From Alicyclobacillus sp. SO9 (GTDB taxonomy: Bacteria > Bacillota > Bacilli > Alicyclobacillales > Alicyclobacillaceae), in contig NZ_CP066339.1 of the NCBI RefSeq assembly GCF_016406125.1, forward strand, positions 310,001-374,000: a DNA stretch of 64,000 nt, written 5' to 3'. The position numbers and the translations under genes were made by a program. This document shows, one piece after another, positions 16,122 through 24,735 of this stretch. A model generated the notes under the pieces. The model was not told the origin of the DNA and did no database searches. It saw only the letters and a list, made by a program, of their open reading frames with translations. Position 1 is the stretch's first letter; each line of letters begins with the position of its first letter.

Positions 16122-17906
16122 TTATTGCTGCAACCAGATGAATTTATCAACTAAAATTGTAATAAGCATTACAATCAAGTTTAACGGAATACCGACCTTA
16201 AGGTAATCCTTGAATTTGTATCCGCCAGGCCCGTAAACAATGAGGTTTGTCTGGTATCCAATAGGTGTCGAAAAGCTGGCAGATGCCGCAATCGCGACAA
16301 CTACTATAAATGCCATTGGATTCGCATGCATCTGGGCCGCAATTGCAAGGCCAATTGGCAGCATTATCACCGCAGCCGCATTGTTCGTGATAAATTCAGT
16401 GAACACATTTGTAATGAGGTATACAATAGCTAGAACCGCAAGCACTCCTATAGGTTTCCCTAAGTTCACGAGTCCATTGGCTACCCAAGCGGCTGCTCCA
16501 CTCCTAACAATGGCTGCGCCCACACCAAACGCACTAGATATTAGCAGTAAGACACTGAACTGCACCTTGTTTTTGGCTTCTTCGGGGGAAATGGCTTTCG
16601 TAGCCAGCAACACAACGACTCCCCCTAAAATTGCTTTAAATAAGGTCAACACATGAGTCGCTACAAATACAATCATGAGAACCAAAACCATAATAGAGAT
16701 CCAACCCTGTCTTTTATCTTCTGGCCAAGGCTGAACGCCGAGCGGTGTCGTAACGTAGAAGCTATTCGACTGCCGAACGCGATTGTAAAAATCCGGACCG
16801 GCTAGGAGAAGCAGCGTGTCTCCGGCGCGCAAGCGAATGTCACCAACCTTGGTCTCAATTCGCTCACCATTTCTATGCACAGCAATAACACCAGCATCAA
16901 ACTGACTCCGAAACTGCGCATCCCTTATTCTCCTGTGCAACAGATTCGAGGATTGATGTGATACCACTACCTCAACCACTTGAGAGGTGCCGTTTTTCAA
17001 ATCGTCCAGTGTCAATTCAGGGCCTGCTTCTATCCGCAGTCCCTTCATATGTTGAAGTTCGGCAATAGTCTCAATGAGTCCTGTGAAAATCAGCCGGTCT
17101 CCTGTTCTAATGAGAGTCGTTGAGCGAACTGGAGATATTTTTTCAGCGCCGCGGATGATTTCGATTAAAAATAGACCCTTTAAGTTGCGCAACCCTGCTT
17201 CGCGAATGGTTTTGTTATTGTGGGGAAAGGTATTTTCTACCACAATCTCCGATAGGTATTCCCGACTCTGCTCGGCTATCCGGTCTTCCATCACCTTGTG
17301 GTTCGGAAGCATCCTGGAGCCGAATACAATGAGATATATCAGTCCAACGATAAGTGCAGGAATCCCCACATATGCCAATTGAAAGAAGGTAAATTCTTTT
17401 AGCCCCAAGTTGTCAAGCATGCCATTAATGACTAAATTCGTTGAAGTCCCCATAAGCGTAATGGTTCCACCCAAAATAGTGGCATAGGACAGAGGAAGCA
17501 AAAATTTGGATGGAGATATGCCTCTATCTGCAGCCCACTTTTTTATGACTGGCGTCAATGTGACGACAATAGGTGTGTTATTTAAGAACCCCGATAGAAT
17601 TGAGGTAGGAACTAACACCTTTAAAAGGACCCGTCTGTCAGACGACTTTTTCCTGAGTAGCGCGGAAACCATCTTGTCGGCGACTCCACTCTTCTCGACA
17701 GCACCAGCAACAATGAACAATAGTGCGATTGTCAGCATTCCTTTGTTAGAAAAACCTTGTAAAGCTTCGTCAACAGGCAGGGTACCCGATAAAATAAAAA
17801 TAACCAATGTCATAAATACAATGATGTCCGGGCGTGCTATTTCCGTGACAATTGCCACCATCATCAAAGAGACAACCGTTAAAACAAAACCTATTTGCAG
17901 CGTCAA
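16122..17906 (-). CDS. SLC13/DASS-family permease with RCK_C domains, probable sulfate transporter
   Basis: A 594-residue membrane protein with about 11-12 helices in two halves. The paired Asn-rich motifs GFLNNTPIVVTLTPVI and FITNNAAAVIMLPIGL typify the divalent anion:Na+ symporter fold. Between the halves lie two soluble RCK_C (TrkA-C) domains (about 205-370), as in the cyanobacterial and algal sulfate transporters of this group. It starts at TTG 17906. Its position between sat and cysC makes sulfate the best substrate guess; dicarboxylates are the family alternative. Confidence 0.85.
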   Translation of the reverse strand: MTLQIGFVLTVVSLMMVAIVTEIARPDIIVFMTLVIFILSGTLPVDEALQGFSNKGMLTIALLFIVAGAVEKSGVADKMVSALLRKKSSDRRVLLKVLVPTSILSGFLNNTPIVVTLTPVIKKWAADRGISPSKFLLPLSYATILGGTITLMGTSTNLVINGMLDNLGLKEFTFFQLAYVGIPALIVGLIYLIVFGSRMLPNHKVMEDRIAEQSREYLSEIVVENTFPHNNKTIREAGLRNLKGLFLIEIIRGAEKISPVRSTTLIRTGDRLIFTGLIETIAELQHMKGLRIEAGPELTLDDLKNGTSQVVEVVVSHQSSNLLHRRIRDAQFRSQFDAGVIAVHRNGERIETKVGDIRLRAGDTLLLLAGPDFYNRVRQSNSFYVTTPLGVQPWPEDKRQGWISIMVLVLMIVFVATHVLTLFKAILGGVVVLLATKAISPEEAKNKVQFSVLLLISSAFGVGAAIVRSGAAAWVANGLVNLGKPIGVLAVLAIVYLITNVFTEFITNNAAAVIMLPIGLAIAAQMHANPMAFIVVVAIAASASFSTPIGYQTNLIVYGPGGYKFKDYLKVGIPLNLIVMLITILVDKFIWLQQ

Positions 17907-18030
17907 CTAATTCAGCCCTTTGTCTCCCGTTCGAATGCATATAGGAAGTGAGGAGAACGAATATATAATACCTTCAGGTGCTCTAGTAAAATTCTTTAAA
18001 ACGAACAAACTTCCTTCAACCGGACAAGTA

Positions 18031-18065
18031 AAAATTGAGACCTTTTGTTATCAGGTCTCAATTTT
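18031..18065. terminator. Strong bidirectional-type terminator after sat
   Basis: A perfect 12-bp stem (AAAATTGAGACC at 18031-18042 with GGTCTCAATTTT at 18054-18065) closes an 11-base loop, about 50 bases after the sat stop. It separates sat from the permease-cysC-rml-cysQ transcript. That transcript should therefore have its own promoter in 17907-18030, or depend on read-through. Confidence 0.75.
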
Positions 18066-18112
18066 GTCAAAATCCATATTTTAAGTACTACGATAGATAC
18101 TCGTCGATCCAG

Positions 18113-19264
18113 CTACACTTTCTGGACCTGAGTATAGTGCTCCATCAGCACCTCAACAACTTCTGGACGGCTAAACTCAGGCGGCGGTGCAACCCCATCG
18201 CTGAGCATTTGTCGCACCTTTGTACCAGACAGAATGACACGATATGCCTCACCATGCGGACATGTCTTTGTCGTGGCCATACCGAGACACTTCTTACAAT
18301 AGAATGCATGTTCAAAGAACAGCGGTGTAATCCCGAGTTCCTCCGGTGTGAATTCGTCAAAAATCTTCTGAGCGTCATACGTGCCGTAATAGTTTCCTAC
18401 ACCAGCGTGGTCACGTCCGACGATAAAATGGGTACACCCGTAGTTCCGTCTCACTAACGCATGCATGATTGCTTCCCTTGGACCAGCGTATCGCATCGCA
18501 GCTTTATAGACTCCAAAGAATACCTTGTCTTGCGGGTAGTAATTCTCAAGTATTGCCTGATATGCCTTCAAGCGGACGTCTGCCGGAACGTCATCACTTT
18601 TCGTTGGGCCCACTAAGGGGTTGAGAAATAACCCGTCTACTGTTTCAAGTGCAGTCTTCTGAATATATTCGTGCGCTCTATGAATTGGATTTCGGGTTTG
18701 AAAACCTACTACTGTGTTCCAACCGAGCTCTTTGAACCGCTGCCTCGTATATTCCGGCGTAAAGAAATAGTCTGAGAACACATCCGTACGTTCGTCGGGG
18801 AAGACCTGAATCGGACCGCCCAGATATACAGAGCCCCGGTTAAACAGACGATGGACCCCTGGGTGCTTCAGGTCTGTAGTTTTGTATACCATCTTTGCTT
18901 CATGCTCCAGGTCTGGGCTGTAGATGCTTTCAACACGCATGATGGCTGCAACAACACCATCTTGTCGAACGAGGGATATTTCATCATTGATTTGAATCTC
19001 TTCGGCGACTTCTTCAAAGACAGGTAAAGCGACAGGAATCGACCAAACCTCGCCGTTCACGAGTCGCATTGTTTCAAGAACTGAATCATAGTTTGCTTCA
19101 GACATAAATCCCTGTAGAGGAGAAAATGCACCGATTCCAATTTGAAACAGATCCGATTCCGTCACTTCATCGACCGTCACTTGCTTCAGCTGTTTCGCGT
19201 ACTGCGCTAATTCCCTTACATGACTTTCCTCTATCATCTTATTTACCAGACCTGCTTGTCCCAC
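18113..19264 (-). CDS. sat: Sulfate adenylyltransferase (ATP sulfurylase)
   Basis: Converts sulfate and ATP to APS, the first step of sulfate activation. It is the monomeric Sat/MET3 type, about 383 residues. GTG 19264 is chosen because AGAGGTG lies 5 bases upstream and the product then begins like other Sat proteins. Motifs: [11 protein letters not shown], active-site [15 protein letters not shown], and [13 protein letters not shown] probable zinc site ([18 protein letters not shown]) lies before the C-terminus, a feature of some Bacterial and archaeal Sat enzymes. A TATACT box on the minus strand at 19319-19324 may be its -10, but no good -35 is seen. Confidence 0.95.
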   Translation of the reverse strand: MGQAGLVNKMIEESHVRELAQYAKQLKQVTVDEVTESDLFQIGIGAFSPLQGFMSEANYDSVLETMRLVNGEVWSIPVALPVFEEVAEEIQINDEISLVRQDGVVAAIMRVESIYSPDLEHEAKMVYKTTDLKHPGVHRLFNRGSVYLGGPIQVFPDERTDVFSDYFFTPEYTRQRFKELGWNTVVGFQTRNPIHRAHEYIQKTALETVDGLFLNPLVGPTKSDDVPADVRLKAYQAILENYYPQDKVFFGVYKAAMRYAGPREAIMHALVRRNYGCTHFIVGRDHAGVGNYYGTYDAQKIFDEFTPEELGITPLFFEHAFYCKKCLGMATTKTCPHGEAYRVILSGTKVRQMLSDGVAPPPEFSRPEVVEVLMEHYTQVQKV

Positions 19265-19558
19265 AACAACACCTCTTACCACAAGTTAAAATTGAGTACA
19301 GATTAAATGGTTGCCCCTAGTATAGCAATGAGTATCGCTAATCGTCGAATTTTATCGCATGTGAGAGATGTCTCGTGGAGACAAACCCTACATACTGGTT
19401 TACTGCTTCAAATGCACCCTGCTAGCGACGATTGTCAGATAAACTAGGAGCCATTCCTGTAATGAATTAATTTCGGGTTTGTAACAAAAAGAGCGCCTCC
19501 TGTATGCTGGGTTCCGAATGCAGACACATTCATTCCCTAATTGAGGAGGACGCTCAAC

Positions 19559-20857
19559 GTGAAGTATAAGATCCAACAGAAGCAAAATCAACGAATTCAA
19601 CAAATTACCGACACTACCATCATTGTGGGAGCCGACATTGCGAAGCAAACCCATGTGGCGAGAGCCATTGACTTCCGTGGAATTGAGCTCGGTAAAGAGT
19701 GTGTTTTTAACAATGACGATGAGGGCCTGACGAAACTCGTAACGTGGATGAAGGAGTTGCAACGGCTGCACGGCAAGACGGATGTCGTCTTTGGTGTTGA
19801 GCCGACCGGACACTACTGGTTTCCGTTAGGTGCCTTCATGCAAGACTTGAGTGTTCGATTCGTGCTAGTGAATCCGCACCACGTCAACAAGAGCAAAGAG
19901 TTGGAAGATAACTCGCCAACGAAGAACGACTACAAGGATGCCAAGGTTATTGCGAATCTCGTCAAGGACGGCAAGTACACCGAGCCTAAACTCCCAACAG
20001 GTATCTATGCGGATTTACGAATCCTCATGAACCTGAGAGAGAAGGTCGTGGTGAATCTGGGGCAAGTGCAAATGCGGATTCAGAACTGGCTCGACCGGTT
20101 CTTTCCGGAATACACCCAGGTGTTTAAGGACTGGGAAGGTAAGACGTCACTCATCACACTGCGTAAGTCTCCGTTTCCACAGGACCTCGTCTCACTCGGC
20201 GCCAGCGAGATTGTGGGTCAGTGGAAAAGGGGCGGTGTGAAGCGGGCTGTCGGTATGAAGCGAGCAACACGGCTTGTGAGTACCGCTAAAAAGTCTATTG
20301 GTCTGAAAGAGGGGCTTACGGCAGCTCGGTTGGAACTAATGGCTTTGCTAGAACAGTATGAGATGTTCACTCGGCAGCGTGATGAAATCATGGCTCAGGT
20401 GGAGCAACTGCTGAACCAGATTCCAGGCACTGAAGAGATGCTGAGCGTACCAGGGATGGGTGTCACCACACTTGCCGGATTCCTGGCTGAAGTGGGCGAC
20501 CTACGGGGATACGACCATGGACAGCAGATTATCCGGCTCGCTGGACTGAATCTGAAAGAGAACAGTTCTGGCAAGAGGAAAGGGAAAACAGGAATCTCGA
20601 AGCGGGGTCGCTCCCGGCTCAGGGCACTACTCTTTCGAGCCATATTGCCGATGGTTGCCAAGAACGCCGAGTTCAAGGCGTTGCACGATTATTACACGAC
20701 CCGAACGTGCAATCCCTTGAAGAAGAAACAGTCACTGATTGCGCTGTGTGGAAAACTCATTCGTGTTCTACACACATTGGGGACAAAGCAAGTTCAGTAC
20801 AACGCTGAGGATTTACTGGGGCCACTTCGGAGGTCCCAACTACAGGTGGCAGCTTAA
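19559..20857 (+). CDS. IS110-family transposase (DEDD recombinase)
   Basis: A 432-residue transposase from GTG 19559 with GAGGAGG at 19543-19549. The N-terminal RuvC-like DEDD domain begins IIVGADIAKQTHVARAID, continues with GVEPTGHYWFPLG and reaches KNDYKDAKVIANL. The C-terminal Transposase_20 region holds LSVPGMGVTTLAGFLAEVGD and GLNLKENSSGKRKGKTGISK with the conserved serine. It looks intact. IS110 elements lack conventional terminal repeats, so exact ends cannot be placed. The gap to sat (19283-19558) has no other gene. Confidence 0.93.
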   Translation: MKYKIQQKQNQRIQQITDTTIIVGADIAKQTHVARAIDFRGIELGKECVFNNDDEGLTKLVTWMKELQRLHGKTDVVFGVEPTGHYWFPLGAFMQDLSVRFVLVNPHHVNKSKELEDNSPTKNDYKDAKVIANLVKDGKYTEPKLPTGIYADLRILMNLREKVVVNLGQVQMRIQNWLDRFFPEYTQVFKDWEGKTSLITLRKSPFPQDLVSLGASEIVGQWKRGGVKRAVGMKRATRLVSTAKKSIGLKEGLTAARLELMALLEQYEMFTRQRDEIMAQVEQLLNQIPGTEEMLSVPGMGVTTLAGFLAEVGDLRGYDHGQQIIRLAGLNLKENSSGKRKGKTGISKRGRSRLRALLFRAILPMVAKNAEFKALHDYYTTRTCNPLKKKQSLIALCGKLIRVLHTLGTKQVQYNAEDLLGPLRRSQLQVAA

Positions 20858-21130
20858 CCGATTTGATTCAAACTCGTCAGTTCGATTTACTCGCTTGTAC
20901 ACGATGAATCGCCAAGACAAACAGAAGCACGGATAAGCCGTAGTATCTACACCATAAGGGCAACGACCCAGTAAAGGAGCAAGAAACGGCATCCACCCCT
21001 TGAGAGGTAGTACGAAGGAATGTGAGGGCATAGACCCAGTGTGACATGGGAGGGTAAACCGCAAGGGAACGTGTGGACATCCAAATGTGCGAACATAATT
21101 ATGTACCATGTATTGGTAAAATAGCACCAA
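20858..21130 (+). ncRNA. Non-coding end of the IS110 element, candidate bridge-RNA region
   Basis: About 270 bases after the transposase stop hold no credible gene. Two near-identical 16-base segments lie 68 bases apart: 20957-20972 (AGGGCAACGACCCAGT) and 21025-21040 (AGGGCATAGACCCAGT). Each can form a GGG/CCC hairpin. IS110-type elements are known to encode a structured guide (bridge) RNA in a non-coding end, with two internal loops that read donor and target. The paired motif fits that idea, but no boundary, loop match or expression is shown. Confidence 0.3.
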
Positions 21131-21401
21131 TCTCTGTTCCTGCTACGGACTACCCGTTTGAAAATTGGCACATCTAGCATTCTGGTAATCTCTCTCAAAT
21201 TGTCAAGGTGCGTAATCGTGAGAATAAGAGAGTAAATAGGAGAAAACATTAATTTATAGTGGGAGCGTGCCCAAGTAATCTTTGAAGCGTCTTCCAAGAA
21301 GGAATTCCCGGAGTTATACGAAATCCTCCTGTAGTGAGATCTACATTTCAGGCTTCGAATCCTTGGAGAGAAAGTTTAGTGACTTGGGCCCGCATCACCT
21401 C

Positions 21402-21557
21402 ATGTTACTGCCACCGAATTTGAAGGGGTGGATGCCTAAAGCTCACTTGGCGCACTCTGTGAGTAATGTAGTGATTCATATCGGTATTTCGGCCATCACC
21501 GATCAGTACGAGAAGGAGTTAGGGGGTTGCCCACCGTATCACCCGGTAATGTTTTGA
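21402..21557 (+). pseudogene. N-terminal fragment of an IS1182-family transposase
   Basis: About 50 codons from ATG 21402 read MLLPPNLKGWMPKAHLAH, then SVSNVVIHIGISAITDQYEK and ELGGCPPYHPVM. This is the well-known opening of IS1182-type transposases (LLPPSLQDWLPEGHLA...YPPYHPVMMVKVLLY). The match stops exactly at the Met of PVM, where a different element begins. The rest of the gene is gone. Confidence 0.65.
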
Positions 21558-21559
21558 AA

Positions 21560-21908
21560 CGGATTGACCCCTTTTATTTGGACATAGCTTCCGCTTTCAA
21601 GAGCTTTCTCAGACTTTCACATCCGACTTTGGCATTAAGCCTATTGGACGGTGACTTCCTGAAACTCAACAAATGACAAGAAATTCAGACTCGAGTGCAT
21701 TCGTGAATTGTTGTAGTAATCCATGAATTCCACAATGATGGACTGCGTTTGGCTTAAGGTCGTGCGTCCTGGCGACAAGGGCTATGTTCCCTGTCTCAGA
21801 ACACCCCTGAACGATCTGCTGCTTGAACTGTGCTGAAAGGTTCCATCGTACCAAAGTCCCAACGTCCTGCTGCTTCAAGTATGCTATTCAACAAGAAGCG
21901 GGTCCAAC
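21560..21908 (-). mobile_element. Internally deleted IS3-family element
   Basis: Read on the minus strand, 21878 downward gives an OrfA start with helix-turn-helix (LSAQFKQQIVQGCSETGN, then IALVARTHDLKPNAVH). This is joined, after a few residues, to the extreme C-terminus of OrfB (EFMDYYNNSRMHSSLNFLS). Nearly all of orfA's end and orfB's catalytic core are missing. Possible imperfect terminal repeats are TTGACCCCTTTTATTTGGAC near 21573 and a TTGGACCC-type sequence near 21898, but they are not secure. Coordinates are approximate. Confidence 0.6.
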
Positions 21909-22089
21909 CTCAATAGTAGGCTTGAGAGAACCCTACTACGTTGATTAAAACTTCGTCCAAGGACAGGTTGAATTAAGAGGCAAGGAATTAATGCAGTTAT
22001 AATGCAATTCTTGAACCGCCTCAACAGGTGTTGCACGTTGCGGTAGAGGCAGGGGAAATTGACTACTGGCCCAGCCCGCGAGGTCGAGT

Positions 22090-22672
22090 CCATGAAAGTA
22101 AAAAAGACATGATTCATGCATTTAGTGATGAGCAGGTTACAATCTATTGCCTCAACCTACTGAAGATAGTTTTACCGGATTCAGAGGTTATACGCTTATG
22201 ATGCTGATGTTAGATTGCGGAATGCGAGTTGGCGAGACATTGGCGTTGTAAATAGATCAAATTCATTGGAAAGATCGCTGCTTGGAACGGATGCAAGGGA
22301 AAAGCGGTCGTTGGAAAATAATTCCACTCAACAGATGATAAGAATACTACAAGTATAGGTAGGTGAGTTGCTCGTGGATGCGACTGTAGAGTACGTGTTT
22401 GTGTCTCTCGAGGGCTATCCTCTCGGCATACGTTCCGTAAAAGAATGATAAAAAAGCATTGAGAAATGGCACGGATTACAGGGGTACGGATAAGCCCACA
22501 CACATTTTGGTATACCTTTGCAAAGAAATTCTTAATGGGTGCAGCGACCCGTTTTCCTTTGCAGCGATACGCCACAGCAGTCTTAAGCAGGACATACATA
22601 AATTTGTATAGTCGTGAAGTTCACGAACATCTGGACAAGTACTCTCCAGTGAAAAGCATCTGCAGTCTCCGA
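22090..22672 (+). pseudogene. Decayed tyrosine recombinase/integrase
   Basis: The catalytic domain of a phage-integrase-family recombinase is readable across several frames. KKDMIHAFSDEQV is in one frame. GYTLMMLMLDCGMRVGETLAL, the region of the first catalytic Arg, is in another and ends in a stop. WKDRCLERMQGKSGRWKIIPLN follows. Last comes GVRISPHTFWYTFAKKFLMG, in which the HxxR Arg is replaced by Trp, leading to YINLYSREVHEHLDKYSPVK with the Tyr region. Multiple stops, frameshifts and loss of the HxxR Arg show it is inactive. Confidence 0.7.
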
Positions 22673-22741
22673 AGAGCAGGTACGTTGGCCCCGTTCGAAC
22701 TGGCTTCCGTCACCGTAAAAGGTACCAACATACGTCAGGGC

Positions 22742-22765
22742 GCCTAGTGTTAGGCTCTTTTTATT
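22742..22765 (+). terminator. Weak intrinsic terminator
   Basis: GCCTA (22742-22746) pairs with TAGGC (22751-22755) around GTGT and is followed by TCTTTTTATT. The 5-bp stem is short, but the T-run is good. It would isolate the mobile-element remnants from the polysaccharide genes that start at 22997. The AT-rich gap 22766-22996 probably carries their promoter; no single box stands out. Confidence 0.45.
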
Positions 22766-22996
22766 ATAGTATAGCTTTGATTTTGTATGTTAAAATTTCA
22801 AACTTTAATTATTCCTTTTTAATACAAACGTAGTTATGATAGGAGTAGACGATGCAGAAACTACCGTGACGATTATAGCCGTTTGAGATTAACAGAGTTT
22901 CACAACAAGTGATATTTGTAATTTTGGGGGTATTTCGGATATGCATTACTCCCAGTTCTACTTAGTACACCTTATTTTGTTGGAGGTATAGCTTAC

Positions 22997-24040
22997 GTGC
23001 GTATCACCTTCGTTCTTCCTGGATGGTCGAGAAAGCCTAATGGTGGATATAAAGTTGTATATGAATACTGTAATGAACTCGCGAAGAGAGGTAACCAAGT
23101 TACCGTCGTTCACACCGCTGAATTCGTTAGTCCAGTGACAGTAAATTACATTAAAACGGCGGTCAAGAAGTTATGGGGACTGTCGTGGCTGGACATGCAC
23201 GGGGAGGTGAGTCTGACGGTCGTACCACGACTAGATAATTCGACAGTTCCAGACTCCGATATCATCGTTGCCACAGCATATAACACAGCTTTCCCCGTAT
23301 ATAGATTAAGCAAGGCGAAGGGAGAGAAGTATTATTTCATCCAACACTATGAGATATGGAGCGGGGATAAATATACAGTGGACCAGACATGGTTATTACC
23401 TCTTCGCAAGATCGTAATAGCAAAGTGGTTGGAACAGAAGGCCAGTGAGTTAGGGACGGCCGTCTACGGATATGTACCAAACGGAATCGACCATAATAAG
23501 TTTCAAGTAAGGGTCTCTCCATCCAAAAGATATTCTCACTCGGTCGCTATGATGTGGCATGAGTCGGAGTGGAAGGGAAGCCGGGACGGTATAGAAATAT
23601 TGAAAAATGTGAAGGAGACATTTTCTGACCTACAGGTGACTTTTTTTAGTGTCTATGAGCCCCCTTTAGACTTGCCATCTTGGATTGAATTTGTAAAGGA
23701 CCCATCTCTAGAAGAACTTGTTGACATTTACAACAGTCACGCAGTATTTTTGTGGACAAGTTATTCTGAGGGATGGGGGCTACCGCCCGTCGAAGCAATG
23801 GCCTGTGGTGCATGTCTTGTATCTACCGCAAATAATGGAGTACAGGAATATGCTATAGACATGGAGAACTCTCGACTTGCGCCTGTGTATGACGTGAATC
23901 AGTTACAGTCGTCGTTGGAGGCGGTTCTGAATGATTCGCGTCTGCGAATTCGTCTTGCCCTACAAGGTATCAAGGACACGACTCGATTCTCAAATGCCAG
24001 TTCAACAGAAAAATTGTTGGGTTATTTTCAATGCAAATGA
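22997..24040 (+). CDS. Glycosyltransferase, GT4-like (GT-B fold)
   Basis: A 347-residue retaining-type glycosyltransferase from GTG 22997 (GGAGG upstream). The N-terminus MRITFVLPGWSRKPNGGYKV, with the GG nucleotide-sugar loop, and the C-terminal SYSEGWGLPPVEAMACGA, holding the Glu-x7-Glu motif of the donor site, fit the GT-B fold. It has no membrane segment and is likely a cytoplasmic enzyme adding one sugar to an undecaprenyl-linked repeat unit. The sugar is unknown. It is followed 9 bases later by the sulfotransferase. Confidence 0.85.
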   Translation: MRITFVLPGWSRKPNGGYKVVYEYCNELAKRGNQVTVVHTAEFVSPVTVNYIKTAVKKLWGLSWLDMHGEVSLTVVPRLDNSTVPDSDIIVATAYNTAFPVYRLSKAKGEKYYFIQHYEIWSGDKYTVDQTWLLPLRKIVIAKWLEQKASELGTAVYGYVPNGIDHNKFQVRVSPSKRYSHSVAMMWHESEWKGSRDGIEILKNVKETFSDLQVTFFSVYEPPLDLPSWIEFVKDPSLEELVDIYNSHAVFLWTSYSEGWGLPPVEAMACGACLVSTANNGVQEYAIDMENSRLAPVYDVNQLQSSLEAVLNDSRLRIRLALQGIKDTTRFSNASSTEKLLGYFQCK

Positions 24041-24727
24041 GGTGGGAATTTGATTCCTGATTTTTTTATTGTTGGAGCCGCTAAGGCGGGAACGTCAGCT
24101 TTAGACTATTTTTTGAGCCTTCATCCGGATATATATATGTCACGGCTTAAGGAAAGTCACTACTTTGCTCGCACCGAGATGCCTTTGGCGTTTACAGGGC
24201 CCGGAGATGATGTGATTATCCGTTATATGACGAAAACTTTGGAAGAATATGAGGCCTTATTTTTGGATACAAATCCTGGACAGGTCGTAGGTGAGTCTTC
24301 GGTCTATTACCTTAATTACGAACTTGTACCTGCATTGATACGGAAATCGGTACCAAACGCAAAGATTATTATTATGTTGCGAAATCCTATGGATAGAGCA
24401 TATAGCGCATACATGCACTTGGTTAGAGACGGTAGAGAAAGGAATTCCTTTGAAGAGGGCTTAAGGTTAGAAACAAAGAGAAAGGGGGACGGATACGAGC
24501 CAATTTGGTGGTACCGCGAACTAGGGGTTTATTCTGAACCAATAAGGCGCTACTATAATATATTTGGAGAGTCCAATGTGAAAGTGATCTTTTATGATGA
24601 TTTCAAGAGCAATAGTCAAAATGTCCTTCTCGAGGTTTTTGAGTTTTTAGACGTTAATCCAGATATTTCTATAGATACCAGCACTACCCTTAACGTATCT
24701 GGTGTTCCCTCTTCGCGAGCGCTATAT

Positions 24728-24735
24728 GATTTAGC
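24728..24735 (+). repeat. Target-site duplication, left copy
   Basis: GATTTAGC directly precedes the left terminal repeat of the IS1634-type element. The identical octamer follows the right end at 26832-26839. Confidence 0.85.
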
